Shown: in pieces, positions 8,042 through 14,905 of the stretch
Layout of the letters: every line of letters starts with the position of its first letter
Position numbering within the stretch: the stretch's first letter is position 1
From: Oleiagrimonas sp963747595
GTDB taxonomy: Bacteria > Pseudomonadota > Gammaproteobacteria > Xanthomonadales > Rhodanobacteraceae
DNA length: 64,000 nucleotides
NCBI GenBank assembly: GCA_963747595.1
Contig: CAVVFO010000002.1
Span: 1,178,001-1,242,000, forward strand
Direction: 5' to 3'
Notes under the pieces: model-generated
Told to the model about the DNA's origin: nothing
The model's input: the letters and a program-made list of their open reading frames with translations, nothing else
Databases searched by the model: none
Program-made: the position numbers and the translations under genes

Positions 8042-10345
8042 ATGAGCCAGTCAGCCGACAATGAACTCCTCGACGCCTTCCTGGTTGAAGCGGGCGAACT
8101 GCTGGACACGCTCGACGGACAGCTCATCGACCTGGAACGCGATCCGCAGGATGTGGAACTTCTCAACGCCGTGTTTCGCGCCTTCCACACGGTCAAGGGC
8201 GGTGCCGGATTCCTGGGTGCCACGGCCATGGTGCAGCTGTGCCATCACGGCGAGGACCTGCTCAACGAAGCGCGCAACCGCCGCCTGAATCTCACGTCCG
8301 ATCACGTCGATGCGCTGCTGCAGGCGCTGGATCAGGTCAACGTGATGATGCAGGCGCTGGGCAACGGCGAGGCACTGCCCGCAGCATCCTCCGAGCTGAT
8401 GGCACGCCTGTGCCCGGCTCCGGCGCCGACTCGACCTTCGGCCCCGGCCACTGCGACCGCGGCGGCGATGCCCGTGGCCGACGCACCCGCAGCGACCGCG
8501 GCGGCGCAACCTGTGCAGACACTGGACAGCGCATCGGCGGACCCGGTCACCGACGCCTTCGTGGCCATGCTCGACACGGCCTGCGAGCGTCACGACGGCC
8601 GCGGTACCGAAGATGCCGAGCCGATCGACGACGCCGAATTCGAAGCCTTGCTGGACGAATTGCACGGTCCGAGCAAGGCGCCGGGGAGCTCGGTCGTATC
8701 CACCGATGCCGGCGACACGGTTAATGACGCCATCGACGACAGCGAATTCGAACACCTCCTGGATGAGCTGCACGGCACGGGCAAGGCACCGGGTGACACC
8801 TCGCCTGCCGCAGCCGACACATCGGAAGGGGCCATCGACGACAGCGAGTTCGAGGCGCTCCTGGACCAGCTGTACGGGACCGGCAAGGCGCCGGGCGCTG
8901 CCGCCGACACGGCCGCGGAACATGCACCTTCCGGCAGCACGTCGTCACCCTCAACCACGTCTCCACCGCATGATCCCGATGCAGACCGGGAGCCGGCGAT
9001 ATCGCAGGTCTCCACGCCGCAGGCAGTGGAATCCACGCCGCGCCAGGATGCCGCCGACGCCCCCGGCGATTCGAAAAGCCCAGCGCCGTCCGCTGCCGCG
9101 CCGACACCACGGGCACGCAGCGCGCGACGCGCAGCCTCCGGCGAGGCTGCCGCGGCGGAAACCACGGTGCGCGTGGACACCGCACGCATGGATGCGCTGG
9201 TCAACGCCGCCGGCGAACTAATCCTGGTCCGCAACCGCCTGACCAATCTGGCCACGCGCGGGGCCGATCCCGCCATGGATCGCGCCATCGCCGAGCTCGA
9301 CCGAGTGGCCGAAAACATGCAGAGCGCCGCGCTGCGCATGCGCATGCAGCCGATCGGTCGGCTGTTCCAGCGGTTCCCGCGGATCGTGCGCGACCTGGCG
9401 CGGCAGCTGGGCAAGTCCGTGGAACTGCATCAGGACGGTGCGGATACCAATCTGGACCGCACCCTGGTCGAATCGTTGGCCGATCCGCTGATCCACCTGC
9501 TGCGCAATGCGGTGGATCACGGCCTGGAAGACGCCGCCACACGCGCGCAATCGCGCAAGCCGGCGACCGGCAACGTGCATCTGAGCGCAGGTCAGGAAGG
9601 CGAACGCATCGTCATCCGCATCCGTGACGACGGCCGCGGCATGGACCCGGACGTGCTGCGCGACAAGGCCGTGCAAAAGGGCCTGATCGATGCCGAGCGT
9701 GCGGCCCAGTTGCAGCCGGCCGAATGCTTCGACCTGATTTTTGCGCCCGGATTCAGCACGCGGGAAGAAATCTCCGACATCTCCGGCCGCGGCGTCGGCA
9801 TGGATGTGGTCAAGACGCATGTGGCCGAGCTGGGCGGCAGCATCACCATCGATTCGCAGGTCGGCGTGGGCACCACCGTCGCCATCAGCATCCCGCTGAC
9901 CCTGGCCATCCTGCGCGTGCTGATGGTGCGCGTCGGCTCGCGGTTGCTGGCGTTGCCGCTGTCCAGCGTCAAGGAAGTGTTCGAGCTCACCGCTACCCAG
10001 GTCCGCGAGCTGGATGGCAGTGTCGTCGCCGCGCATCGCGGGCAGCCCCTGCCGCTGACCGATCTGGGTCGCTGGGCCGGCATCGCGGAGAACACCGACG
10101 TTGCGCGTCACGTGGTGCTGTTGCACGTGGGGCATCGCCACGTCGGCTGCGTGGTGCACGAGGTGCTGGGTCGCGAGGATGTCATGATCAAGCCGTTGGG
10201 CGCCCTGCTGCATCATGTCTCCGGCATCGCCGGCGCCACCATCACCGGCGACGGACGCATCGCGCTGGTGCTGGATCTGGATGCGCTGACCGAGCAGGCG
10301 GCCCTGCTGGCGCCGTTGCGGACCCATCGTCCGGAAGCTTCATGA
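8042..10345 (+). CDS. cheA: Chemotaxis histidine kinase CheA with repeated linker motif
   Basis: CheA reads receptor state and phosphorylates CheY. In order: P1/Hpt domain with phospho-acceptor H49 (RAFHTVKGGAGFLG); a long Ala/Pro/acidic linker (about residues 135-375) in place of an obvious globular P2; P3 dimerisation (VRVDTARMDALVNAAGELIL); P4 kinase with N box (IHLLRNAVDHGLE), G1 (DDGRGMD) and G2 (SGRGVGMDVV); and the C-terminal P5 CheW-like domain. The linker carries three copies of a 21-residue motif at residues 195, 231 and 265. The 767 aa length is long for CheA. It is followed by motC with no cheB between. Confidence 0.96.
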   Translation: MSQSADNELLDAFLVEAGELLDTLDGQLIDLERDPQDVELLNAVFRAFHTVKGGAGFLGATAMVQLCHHGEDLLNEARNRRLNLTSDHVDALLQALDQVNVMMQALGNGEALPAASSELMARLCPAPAPTRPSAPATATAAAMPVADAPAATAAAQPVQTLDSASADPVTDAFVAMLDTACERHDGRGTEDAEPIDDAEFEALLDELHGPSKAPGSSVVSTDAGDTVNDAIDDSEFEHLLDELHGTGKAPGDTSPAAADTSEGAIDDSEFEALLDQLYGTGKAPGAAADTAAEHAPSGSTSSPSTTSPPHDPDADREPAISQVSTPQAVESTPRQDAADAPGDSKSPAPSAAAPTPRARSARRAASGEAAAAETTVRVDTARMDALVNAAGELILVRNRLTNLATRGADPAMDRAIAELDRVAENMQSAALRMRMQPIGRLFQRFPRIVRDLARQLGKSVELHQDGADTNLDRTLVESLADPLIHLLRNAVDHGLEDAATRAQSRKPATGNVHLSAGQEGERIVIRIRDDGRGMDPDVLRDKAVQKGLIDAERAAQLQPAECFDLIFAPGFSTREEISDISGRGVGMDVVKTHVAELGGSITIDSQVGVGTTVAISIPLTLAILRVLMVRVGSRLLALPLSSVKEVFELTATQVRELDGSVVAAHRGQPLPLTDLGRWAGIAENTDVARHVVLLHVGHRHVGCVVHEVLGREDVMIKPLGALLHHVSGIAGATITGDGRIALVLDLDALTEQAALLAPLRTHRPEAS
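8624..8896 (+). repeat. Three tandem LID-like motifs in the CheA linker
   Basis: Codons at 8624-8686, 8732-8794 and 8834-8896 encode three copies of the pattern IDDxEFExLLDxLxGxxKAPG, spaced 108 and 102 bases apart. Each lies in an acidic, Ala/Ser-rich, probably disordered stretch. In Vibrio a short CheA linker segment (localization and inheritance domain, LID) binds ParC and ParP; relatedness to that motif is inferred from sequence character and from the parC and parP-like genes downstream. An alternative is a CheY docking motif replacing P2. Confidence 0.75.
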
Positions 10346-10498
10346 ATCGTACGCGCCCCCGCTCGACCATGGGACTCACACCCGCGCCGGCCCGGTCGGC
10401 CGTTGCCGCCGGGGCGCCACGTCCTGGCATGCACGCGTGTGCACGCAGTGGTCTGCACGCTCCTCGCGCGAATTCACCACATGTCCGGGCGCGCTGAC

Positions 10499-11239
10499 AT
10501 GGATCCGCTGAGCATCATCGGCACCATCCTGGCCTTCGTGGTCATCATCGCGGGGACCGTGCTCAAGGGCAGCACCGTGGGCGCACTGTGGAATCCGGCG
10601 GCATTCCTCATCGTCTTCGTGGGCACCACCGCGGCGGTCATGGTGCAGACACGCGCGGATGTGGCGCGGCGCGCCCTGGGCATGTTGCGCTGGGTGTTCC
10701 AGCCGCCGCAGCACCGCCCGGCGGACATGATCCGCGCCATCGTGCGCTGGAGCGAAACCTCGCGCAGCAAGGGCTTGCTGGGTCTGGAAAACAGCATCCG
10801 TCGTGAACCCGATGCCTTCGTGCGCAAGGGCCTGCAGTTGCTCGTCGACGGCGCCGAACCGGACACCATCCGCGGCGTTCTGGAAGTGGAGATCGCCACG
10901 CGCGAACACGCCGACATGGACGCCGCCCGCATGTTCGAGCACGCCGGCGTGTATTCGCCCACCATGGGCATCATCGGCGCGGTGATGGGCCTGATGGCCG
11001 TCATGCAGCACCTGTCCGAACCCAGCGAGCTGGGCCGCGGCATTGCCGCGGCATTCGTGGCCACGATCTATGGCATCGGCCTGGCCAACCTGCTGATGCT
11101 GCCGATGGCGGCCAAGCTCAAAAGCCTGACGCGCACCCGTGTGCAGCAACGCGAAATGCTGATGGAAGGCCTGGTCTCCATTGCCCTGGGGGAGAACCCG
11201 CGACAGATCGAAAGCAAGTTGAAGGGATTCCTCACATGA
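10499..11239 (+). CDS. motC: Flagellar stator subunit MotC (MotA family)
   Basis: MotC is the MotA-like proton-channel stator subunit of the second stator set, MotCD, used in Pseudomonas for swarming and high load. The start is ATG 10499 (MDPLSIIG), giving 246 aa, the usual MotC length; upstream in-frame starts add an unlikely leader. N-terminal membrane helices are followed by a cytoplasmic loop and the conserved segment YSPTMGIIGAVMGLMAVM, which includes the key Pro, then a final membrane helix. Its stop overlaps the motD start by ATGA (11236-11239). Confidence 0.94.
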   Translation: MDPLSIIGTILAFVVIIAGTVLKGSTVGALWNPAAFLIVFVGTTAAVMVQTRADVARRALGMLRWVFQPPQHRPADMIRAIVRWSETSRSKGLLGLENSIRREPDAFVRKGLQLLVDGAEPDTIRGVLEVEIATREHADMDAARMFEHAGVYSPTMGIIGAVMGLMAVMQHLSEPSELGRGIAAAFVATIYGIGLANLLMLPMAAKLKSLTRTRVQQREMLMEGLVSIALGENPRQIESKLKGFLT

Positions 11240-12153
11240 GCCGGCCCACTTCAAGGCGACGGGTGCAGGAGGAACAGGCCAACCATGAGCGCTGGGCCAT
11301 CCCCTATGCCGACCTGATGACGCTGTTGCTGGCGCTTTTCGTCGTCATGTACGCGGTCTCCGCCGTGAACCAGCACAAATACAAGGCCATGGCTGTCTCC
11401 ATGCACGACGCCTTCGGCGGAGGGGCGCGCGGGGTCGCGCCCGCGCGTGCCGGTCAGCCCGTGCAACCCATGCCCTCGCCGCATGTGCATCGCTCCGTGG
11501 AGACGGATCATCCCGCGCATATCCGGCTGCCCGTGCCCACGCATGCCCAGGCCAGCGCCGCGCCGGATGCGCCTGCCGCCGCCAGCCGGGGCATGCCTGC
11601 CCTGAAAAAGATCGCGGATGACGTCCAGCGGGCCATGCAGCCATTGATCCGCAGGAAGGAAGTGGTGGTCCGCCGCAACAAGTTCTGGATCGAGATCGAC
11701 ATCCGTACCGACATCCTGTTTCCCAGCGGCATCGCCACGCCGCAACCTGCCGCCGCACATATCCTGCGCCAGCTGGCCGGCGTGCTGTCGCGCTTTCCCA
11801 ATCCGCTGCGCGTGGAAGGCTATACCGATGACAAGCCCATCAATACGCGCCTGTATCCCTCCAACTGGGAGTTGTCCGCCGCCCGGGCCGCGGGCGTGGT
11901 GCGCCTGCTGGCCGATGACGGCGTGGATCCGGACCGGCTGGGCATCGTCGGCTGGGGCGAATACCGGCCGGTCGCGTCCAACGACAGCGCCACGGGCCGC
12001 AACCGCAACCGGCGCGTCACCGTGACTGTGCTCAGCAACCGCGGCGTCCCGGCACGCTTCTATTCCGACGCCCATCGCCTGCCCGCCAAGAACGCCACCG
12101 TGCCCGACACCACAACCGGAATATCCGCGACGCCGGGGAACGCCTCGCCATGA
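11236..12153 (+). CDS. motD: Flagellar stator subunit MotD (MotB family)
   Basis: MotD pairs with MotC and anchors the stator to peptidoglycan. The single N-terminal membrane helix carries the proton-binding Asp, D26, in WAIPYADLMTLLLALFVVMY. A Pro/Ala-rich periplasmic linker follows, then an OmpA/MotB peptidoglycan-binding domain (about residues 150-280) with VEGYTDDKPI, NWELSAARA and RNRNRRVTV. The 305 aa length fits. It overlaps motC upstream and the parC-type gene downstream by four bases each. Confidence 0.94.
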   Translation: MSRPTSRRRVQEEQANHERWAIPYADLMTLLLALFVVMYAVSAVNQHKYKAMAVSMHDAFGGGARGVAPARAGQPVQPMPSPHVHRSVETDHPAHIRLPVPTHAQASAAPDAPAAASRGMPALKKIADDVQRAMQPLIRRKEVVVRRNKFWIEIDIRTDILFPSGIATPQPAAAHILRQLAGVLSRFPNPLRVEGYTDDKPINTRLYPSNWELSAARAAGVVRLLADDGVDPDRLGIVGWGEYRPVASNDSATGRNRNRRVTVTVLSNRGVPARFYSDAHRLPAKNATVPDTTTGISATPGNASP

Positions 12154-12953
12154 ATCACTCATCTACGCGCATCTGGGCCGTGGCCAATCAGAAAGGCGGC
12201 GTCGGCAAGACCACCACCGCGGCAGCTCTCGGCGGCCTGCTGGCCTCCAACGGCAAGCGCGTGCTGCTGGTGGACATGGACCCGCAAGCGTCCCTGAGCG
12301 GTTACTTCCATCTCAGCGGCGAAGATGGCAACGGGGGCGTCTACGACCTGTTCCGCACCGGCGCCGACACGGATGCGGCCGCTCTGGTACGCACGACCGC
12401 GCAGACACGCCTGCATGTCATGGCCTCCGCGCCGGCGTTGGCCACGCTGGATCGACAGATGGGCACACGCAATGGCGTGGGCCTGACCCTGCAACGCGCG
12501 CTGGGCCGCATGCAAAACGCATACGACTACGTGCTGATCGATTGTCCACCCATGCTGGGCGTGCTGATGATCAACGCCCTGGCCGCATGTCATCGTCTGC
12601 TCATCCCGACACAGACCGAGTTCCTCGCCCTGCGCGGCCTCGAGCGCATGCTGACCAGCGTACGCATGATCTCGCAATCGCGCCGCACGCCCTTGCCCTA
12701 CCTGATCGTGCCCACCTTGTTCGATGGCCGCACGCACGCCTCTCGGGCGACGCTGGCCCAGCTTCACGAACGCCACGGCGAACATGTTGCCGACAGCGTG
12801 ATCCCGACCGATACCCAGGTGCGCGAGGCCAGCCTGGCCGGGATACCCGCCAGCCTGTGGCCCGCCGCACGGCGCGCGGCGCCGTCGTATCACCTGCTGC
12901 TGGACGAGATTCTCGGCAGCGACGATCAGCTGCTGCGTGAAGGAGCCGCCTGA
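12150..12953 (+). CDS. parC: ParA-family ATPase ParC, chemotaxis array positioning
   Basis: This is a ParA/Soj-type ATPase (267 aa) with the deviant Walker A NQKGGVGKTT, the switch I-like DMDPQASLSGYF and a Walker B-type VLIDCPPMLG. Its place between motD and a CheW-like gene matches PA1462 of Pseudomonas and parC of Vibrio, which place chemoreceptor arrays at the cell pole. It is not a chromosome-partition ParA: no parB or parS lies nearby. It overlaps motD by ATGA and shares one base with the next gene, so it is translated as part of the motC-cheW run. Confidence 0.88.
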   Translation: MNHSSTRIWAVANQKGGVGKTTTAAALGGLLASNGKRVLLVDMDPQASLSGYFHLSGEDGNGGVYDLFRTGADTDAAALVRTTAQTRLHVMASAPALATLDRQMGTRNGVGLTLQRALGRMQNAYDYVLIDCPPMLGVLMINALAACHRLLIPTQTEFLALRGLERMLTSVRMISQSRRTPLPYLIVPTLFDGRTHASRATLAQLHERHGEHVADSVIPTDTQVREASLAGIPASLWPAARRAAPSYHLLLDEILGSDDQLLREGAA

Positions 12954-13513
12954 TGGACCCGGATCAGCTCACCCCCGACGTGCACGACGCCGTCCAGTGC
13001 TACCTGGATGCGCTGCTGACGAGCGAGGACGCGACCACACCTCCCGCGCCCGGCTCCGCGACGCCGGACGCGTCCCGGGCCTATCGCATCTGCCACATTT
13101 CCTCGGTGCAGCTGGCGTTGCCGGCGACGAGCCTGGGCGACCCCATCCCGCTGCCGCCGTTGCTGGCATACAGCGCCGCCGACTGGTTTCTGGGCCGTCA
13201 CCATCACGATGGCATGCAACTGCAGGTGTTCGATCTGGCCCGCATCGTGGCGCCCGACGTGCCGCGCTGCCAGGCCGAAACCCTGATCCCCGTGCGCTCG
13301 CGGCAGTGGGCCGTGGCATGCACTCTGCAACCGGAGGTCATACGTTTGACGCATGAGCAGGTGCAATGGCGTGAACCCGGCGGCATGCGGCCGTGGCTGT
13401 CGGGCATGAGCCGTGACGGCCGCTGCGCCATCATCGATATCCCGGCTATGCTGGACATGCTCGAATCCGACCCGCGCTTTCATCCCGCACACCCGGGGGA
13501 CATGCAGCCATGA
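12953..13513 (+). CDS. ParP/CheW-like chemotaxis array protein
   Basis: A 186 aa protein with weak CheW-like features across about residues 45-170. Its position after the ParC-type ATPase and before cheW matches ParP of Vibrio and PA1463 of Pseudomonas; ParP uses a CheW-like AIF domain to join arrays and bind CheA. Compared with Vibrio ParP the N-terminal linker here is short (about 45 residues, Asp/Pro/Ala-rich). The assignment rests more on context than on motifs. It shares its first base with the parC stop and overlaps cheW by four bases. Confidence 0.7.
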   Translation: MDPDQLTPDVHDAVQCYLDALLTSEDATTPPAPGSATPDASRAYRICHISSVQLALPATSLGDPIPLPPLLAYSAADWFLGRHHHDGMQLQVFDLARIVAPDVPRCQAETLIPVRSRQWAVACTLQPEVIRLTHEQVQWREPGGMRPWLSGMSRDGRCAIIDIPAMLDMLESDPRFHPAHPGDMQP

Positions 13514-13977
13514 CTGCCCGCATCACCACGGACCCCACCAATGCCGCCGGCGCCTGGCTGGGGCTTGAACTGGCCAGGCAGCGCTACGCGGTCCCGCTGG
13601 CGCACGTGCGCGAGGTGATTCGCTATGAACCACCCACGCCGGTGCCGGGCGCGCCGGCGGATGTACTCGGCATCGTCAACCTGCGCGGCAGCATCGTCAG
13701 CATCATCGACGGCAGAAAGCGCCTGGGATTTCCCTCCCGCACGGAACACGACGACCGCGAACGCTGCGTGATCATCGATTTCGGCGATGAAGCCGTGGGC
13801 GTACGTATCGACGCCATGGGCGATGTCCTGGATCTCAGCGACGCCGACATCGCGCCGGCTCCACCCGGCCGGGCCGCGCGTCAGGACGATCCCGTGGAAG
13901 GCGTGGTAACGTTCGAGGATGGATTCGTGGCCTTGCTCGACGTGCGTCAGCTCTGCCACATGAGCACCCACGCGTGA
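13510..13977 (+). CDS. cheW: Chemotaxis coupling protein CheW
   Basis: CheW links CheA to receptors. The 155 aa protein has the two-subdomain SH3-like pattern: WLGLELARQRYAVPLAHVRE at the start, VPGAPADVLGIVNLRGSIVS in the middle (the classic CheW core) and VVTFEDGFVALLDVRQL at the end. It starts with ATGA overlap on the preceding ParP-like gene and ends 40 bases before the DUF2802 gene. It is the last recognised signalling gene of the cluster. Confidence 0.95.
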   Translation: MTARITTDPTNAAGAWLGLELARQRYAVPLAHVREVIRYEPPTPVPGAPADVLGIVNLRGSIVSIIDGRKRLGFPSRTEHDDRERCVIIDFGDEAVGVRIDAMGDVLDLSDADIAPAPPGRAARQDDPVEGVVTFEDGFVALLDVRQLCHMSTHA

Positions 13978-14017
13978 TCGATCCAGCACCGACCGGCATC
14001 CGGGGAACCTATCTGCC

Positions 14018-14389
14018 ATGACGTTAGCCTTGGGACTTACCGCCGGCGCCATTGTCGTGGTGCAGCTGCTCGTCATGATCGTCCTGTGGTGGCGCCTGGC
14101 CCGCCTGTCGCGGCAGATGCGCGAGGCCTATCGGACCCATGCGGAGCGCCGCGACGACGTACCCGCGTCCATGCTGGTCACCGCGCTGTCGCAACTGGAG
14201 CAGCGTCTGGCACAGATGGAACGCTCGAAGCCGCTGCCCAGCAGTCCGGGCGCATCACCGGACCGCTCCTATCAGTTGGCGCAACGTCTGGCCCGGCAGG
14301 GCGCCAGCGCCGCACAGATCGCCGAAGCCTGCGGCATCAGCGCGGAAGAATCCGAACTGTTGTTGCGGCTGCATGCGCCGCAGAGCTGA
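14018..14389 (+). CDS. DUF2802 membrane protein at end of chemotaxis cluster
   Basis: A 123 aa protein with one N-terminal membrane helix (about residues 5-27), a charged coiled region (residues 30-75, LSRQMREAY and SQLEQRLAQMER) and a C-terminal helix-turn-helix-like end (YQLAQRLARQGASAAQIAEA then CGISAEESELLLRL). This matches the DUF2802 family, which lies after cheW in Pseudomonas (PA1465). Function is unknown; position suggests a role in motility or array biology. It ends 70 bases before the convergent pilE stop. Confidence 0.85.
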   Translation: MTLALGLTAGAIVVVQLLVMIVLWWRLARLSRQMREAYRTHAERRDDVPASMLVTALSQLEQRLAQMERSKPLPSSPGASPDRSYQLAQRLARQGASAAQIAEACGISAEESELLLRLHAPQS

Positions 14390-14459
14390 GCCGCTCTTCC
14401 TGCAGCCAGGAGTCTCAGCACCAGCGATGCGTACGTCGGCGCCGGCTTGCTTGCATCTG

Positions 14460-14888
14460 CTATTTCCAGCACTGCGCAGTCGTATCGCCGCCGGAACCGG
14501 TGGCACTGCGTGCTCCCGTGTTGTCCAGCGAAAATGTCTGGCACTCCTTGTCGCCCGCCTGCACACCGGTTGCCGTGGCGGTCAACGTGTAGGTCGTTGA
14601 CGTCAAATTGCTTGTCGCCACCGTGTAGTACCCGTGATCCGACGTCTTGACGATGTCCGGACACTGATTGCTGTTGTACGCGAAGTACTGAGCGTAGCAG
14701 CGTTCCAGAATCTGCTGATCCTGGTTCAATACGGCATACGCGTCTGCGCGCTTGCCGCGCCGGGCATAACCGAGATAGGACGGGACGGCGATCGCGGCAA
14801 GAATCGCCACGATCGCCACCACGATCATCAACTCCAGAAGCGTGAATCCGAGCGGCTTGCGCATGGGGGGTGTCCTGCTTGGCTGCAT
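14460..14888 (-). CDS. pilE: Type IV minor pilin PilE
   Basis: A class-III-signal minor pilin with prepilin motif G-FTLLELMIVVAIVAIL, Glu at +5, followed by a membrane/assembly helix and a small C-terminal domain with Cys residues (RCYAQYF, NQCPDIV, KECQTF, AQCWK) that may form disulfides. I chose the ATG at 14888 (142 aa, AAGGA upstream); the internal ATG at 14864 gives a shorter six-residue leader (MRKPLG) with AGGA upstream and is also plausible. It lies 17 bases after the pilY1 stop, the normal last gene of this operon. Confidence 0.93.
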   Translation of the reverse strand: MQPSRTPPMRKPLGFTLLELMIVVAIVAILAAIAVPSYLGYARRGKRADAYAVLNQDQQILERCYAQYFAYNSNQCPDIVKTSDHGYYTVATSNLTSTTYTLTATATGVQAGDKECQTFSLDNTGARSATGSGGDTTAQCWK

Positions 14889-14905
14889 GATGCTTTCCTT
14901 TTCGG

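Noticed and set aside
12150..12953. Chromosome or plasmid partition locus
   Set aside because: The ParA-type ATPase has no ParB partner and is embedded among motD and cheW genes, which fits ParC for array positioning.
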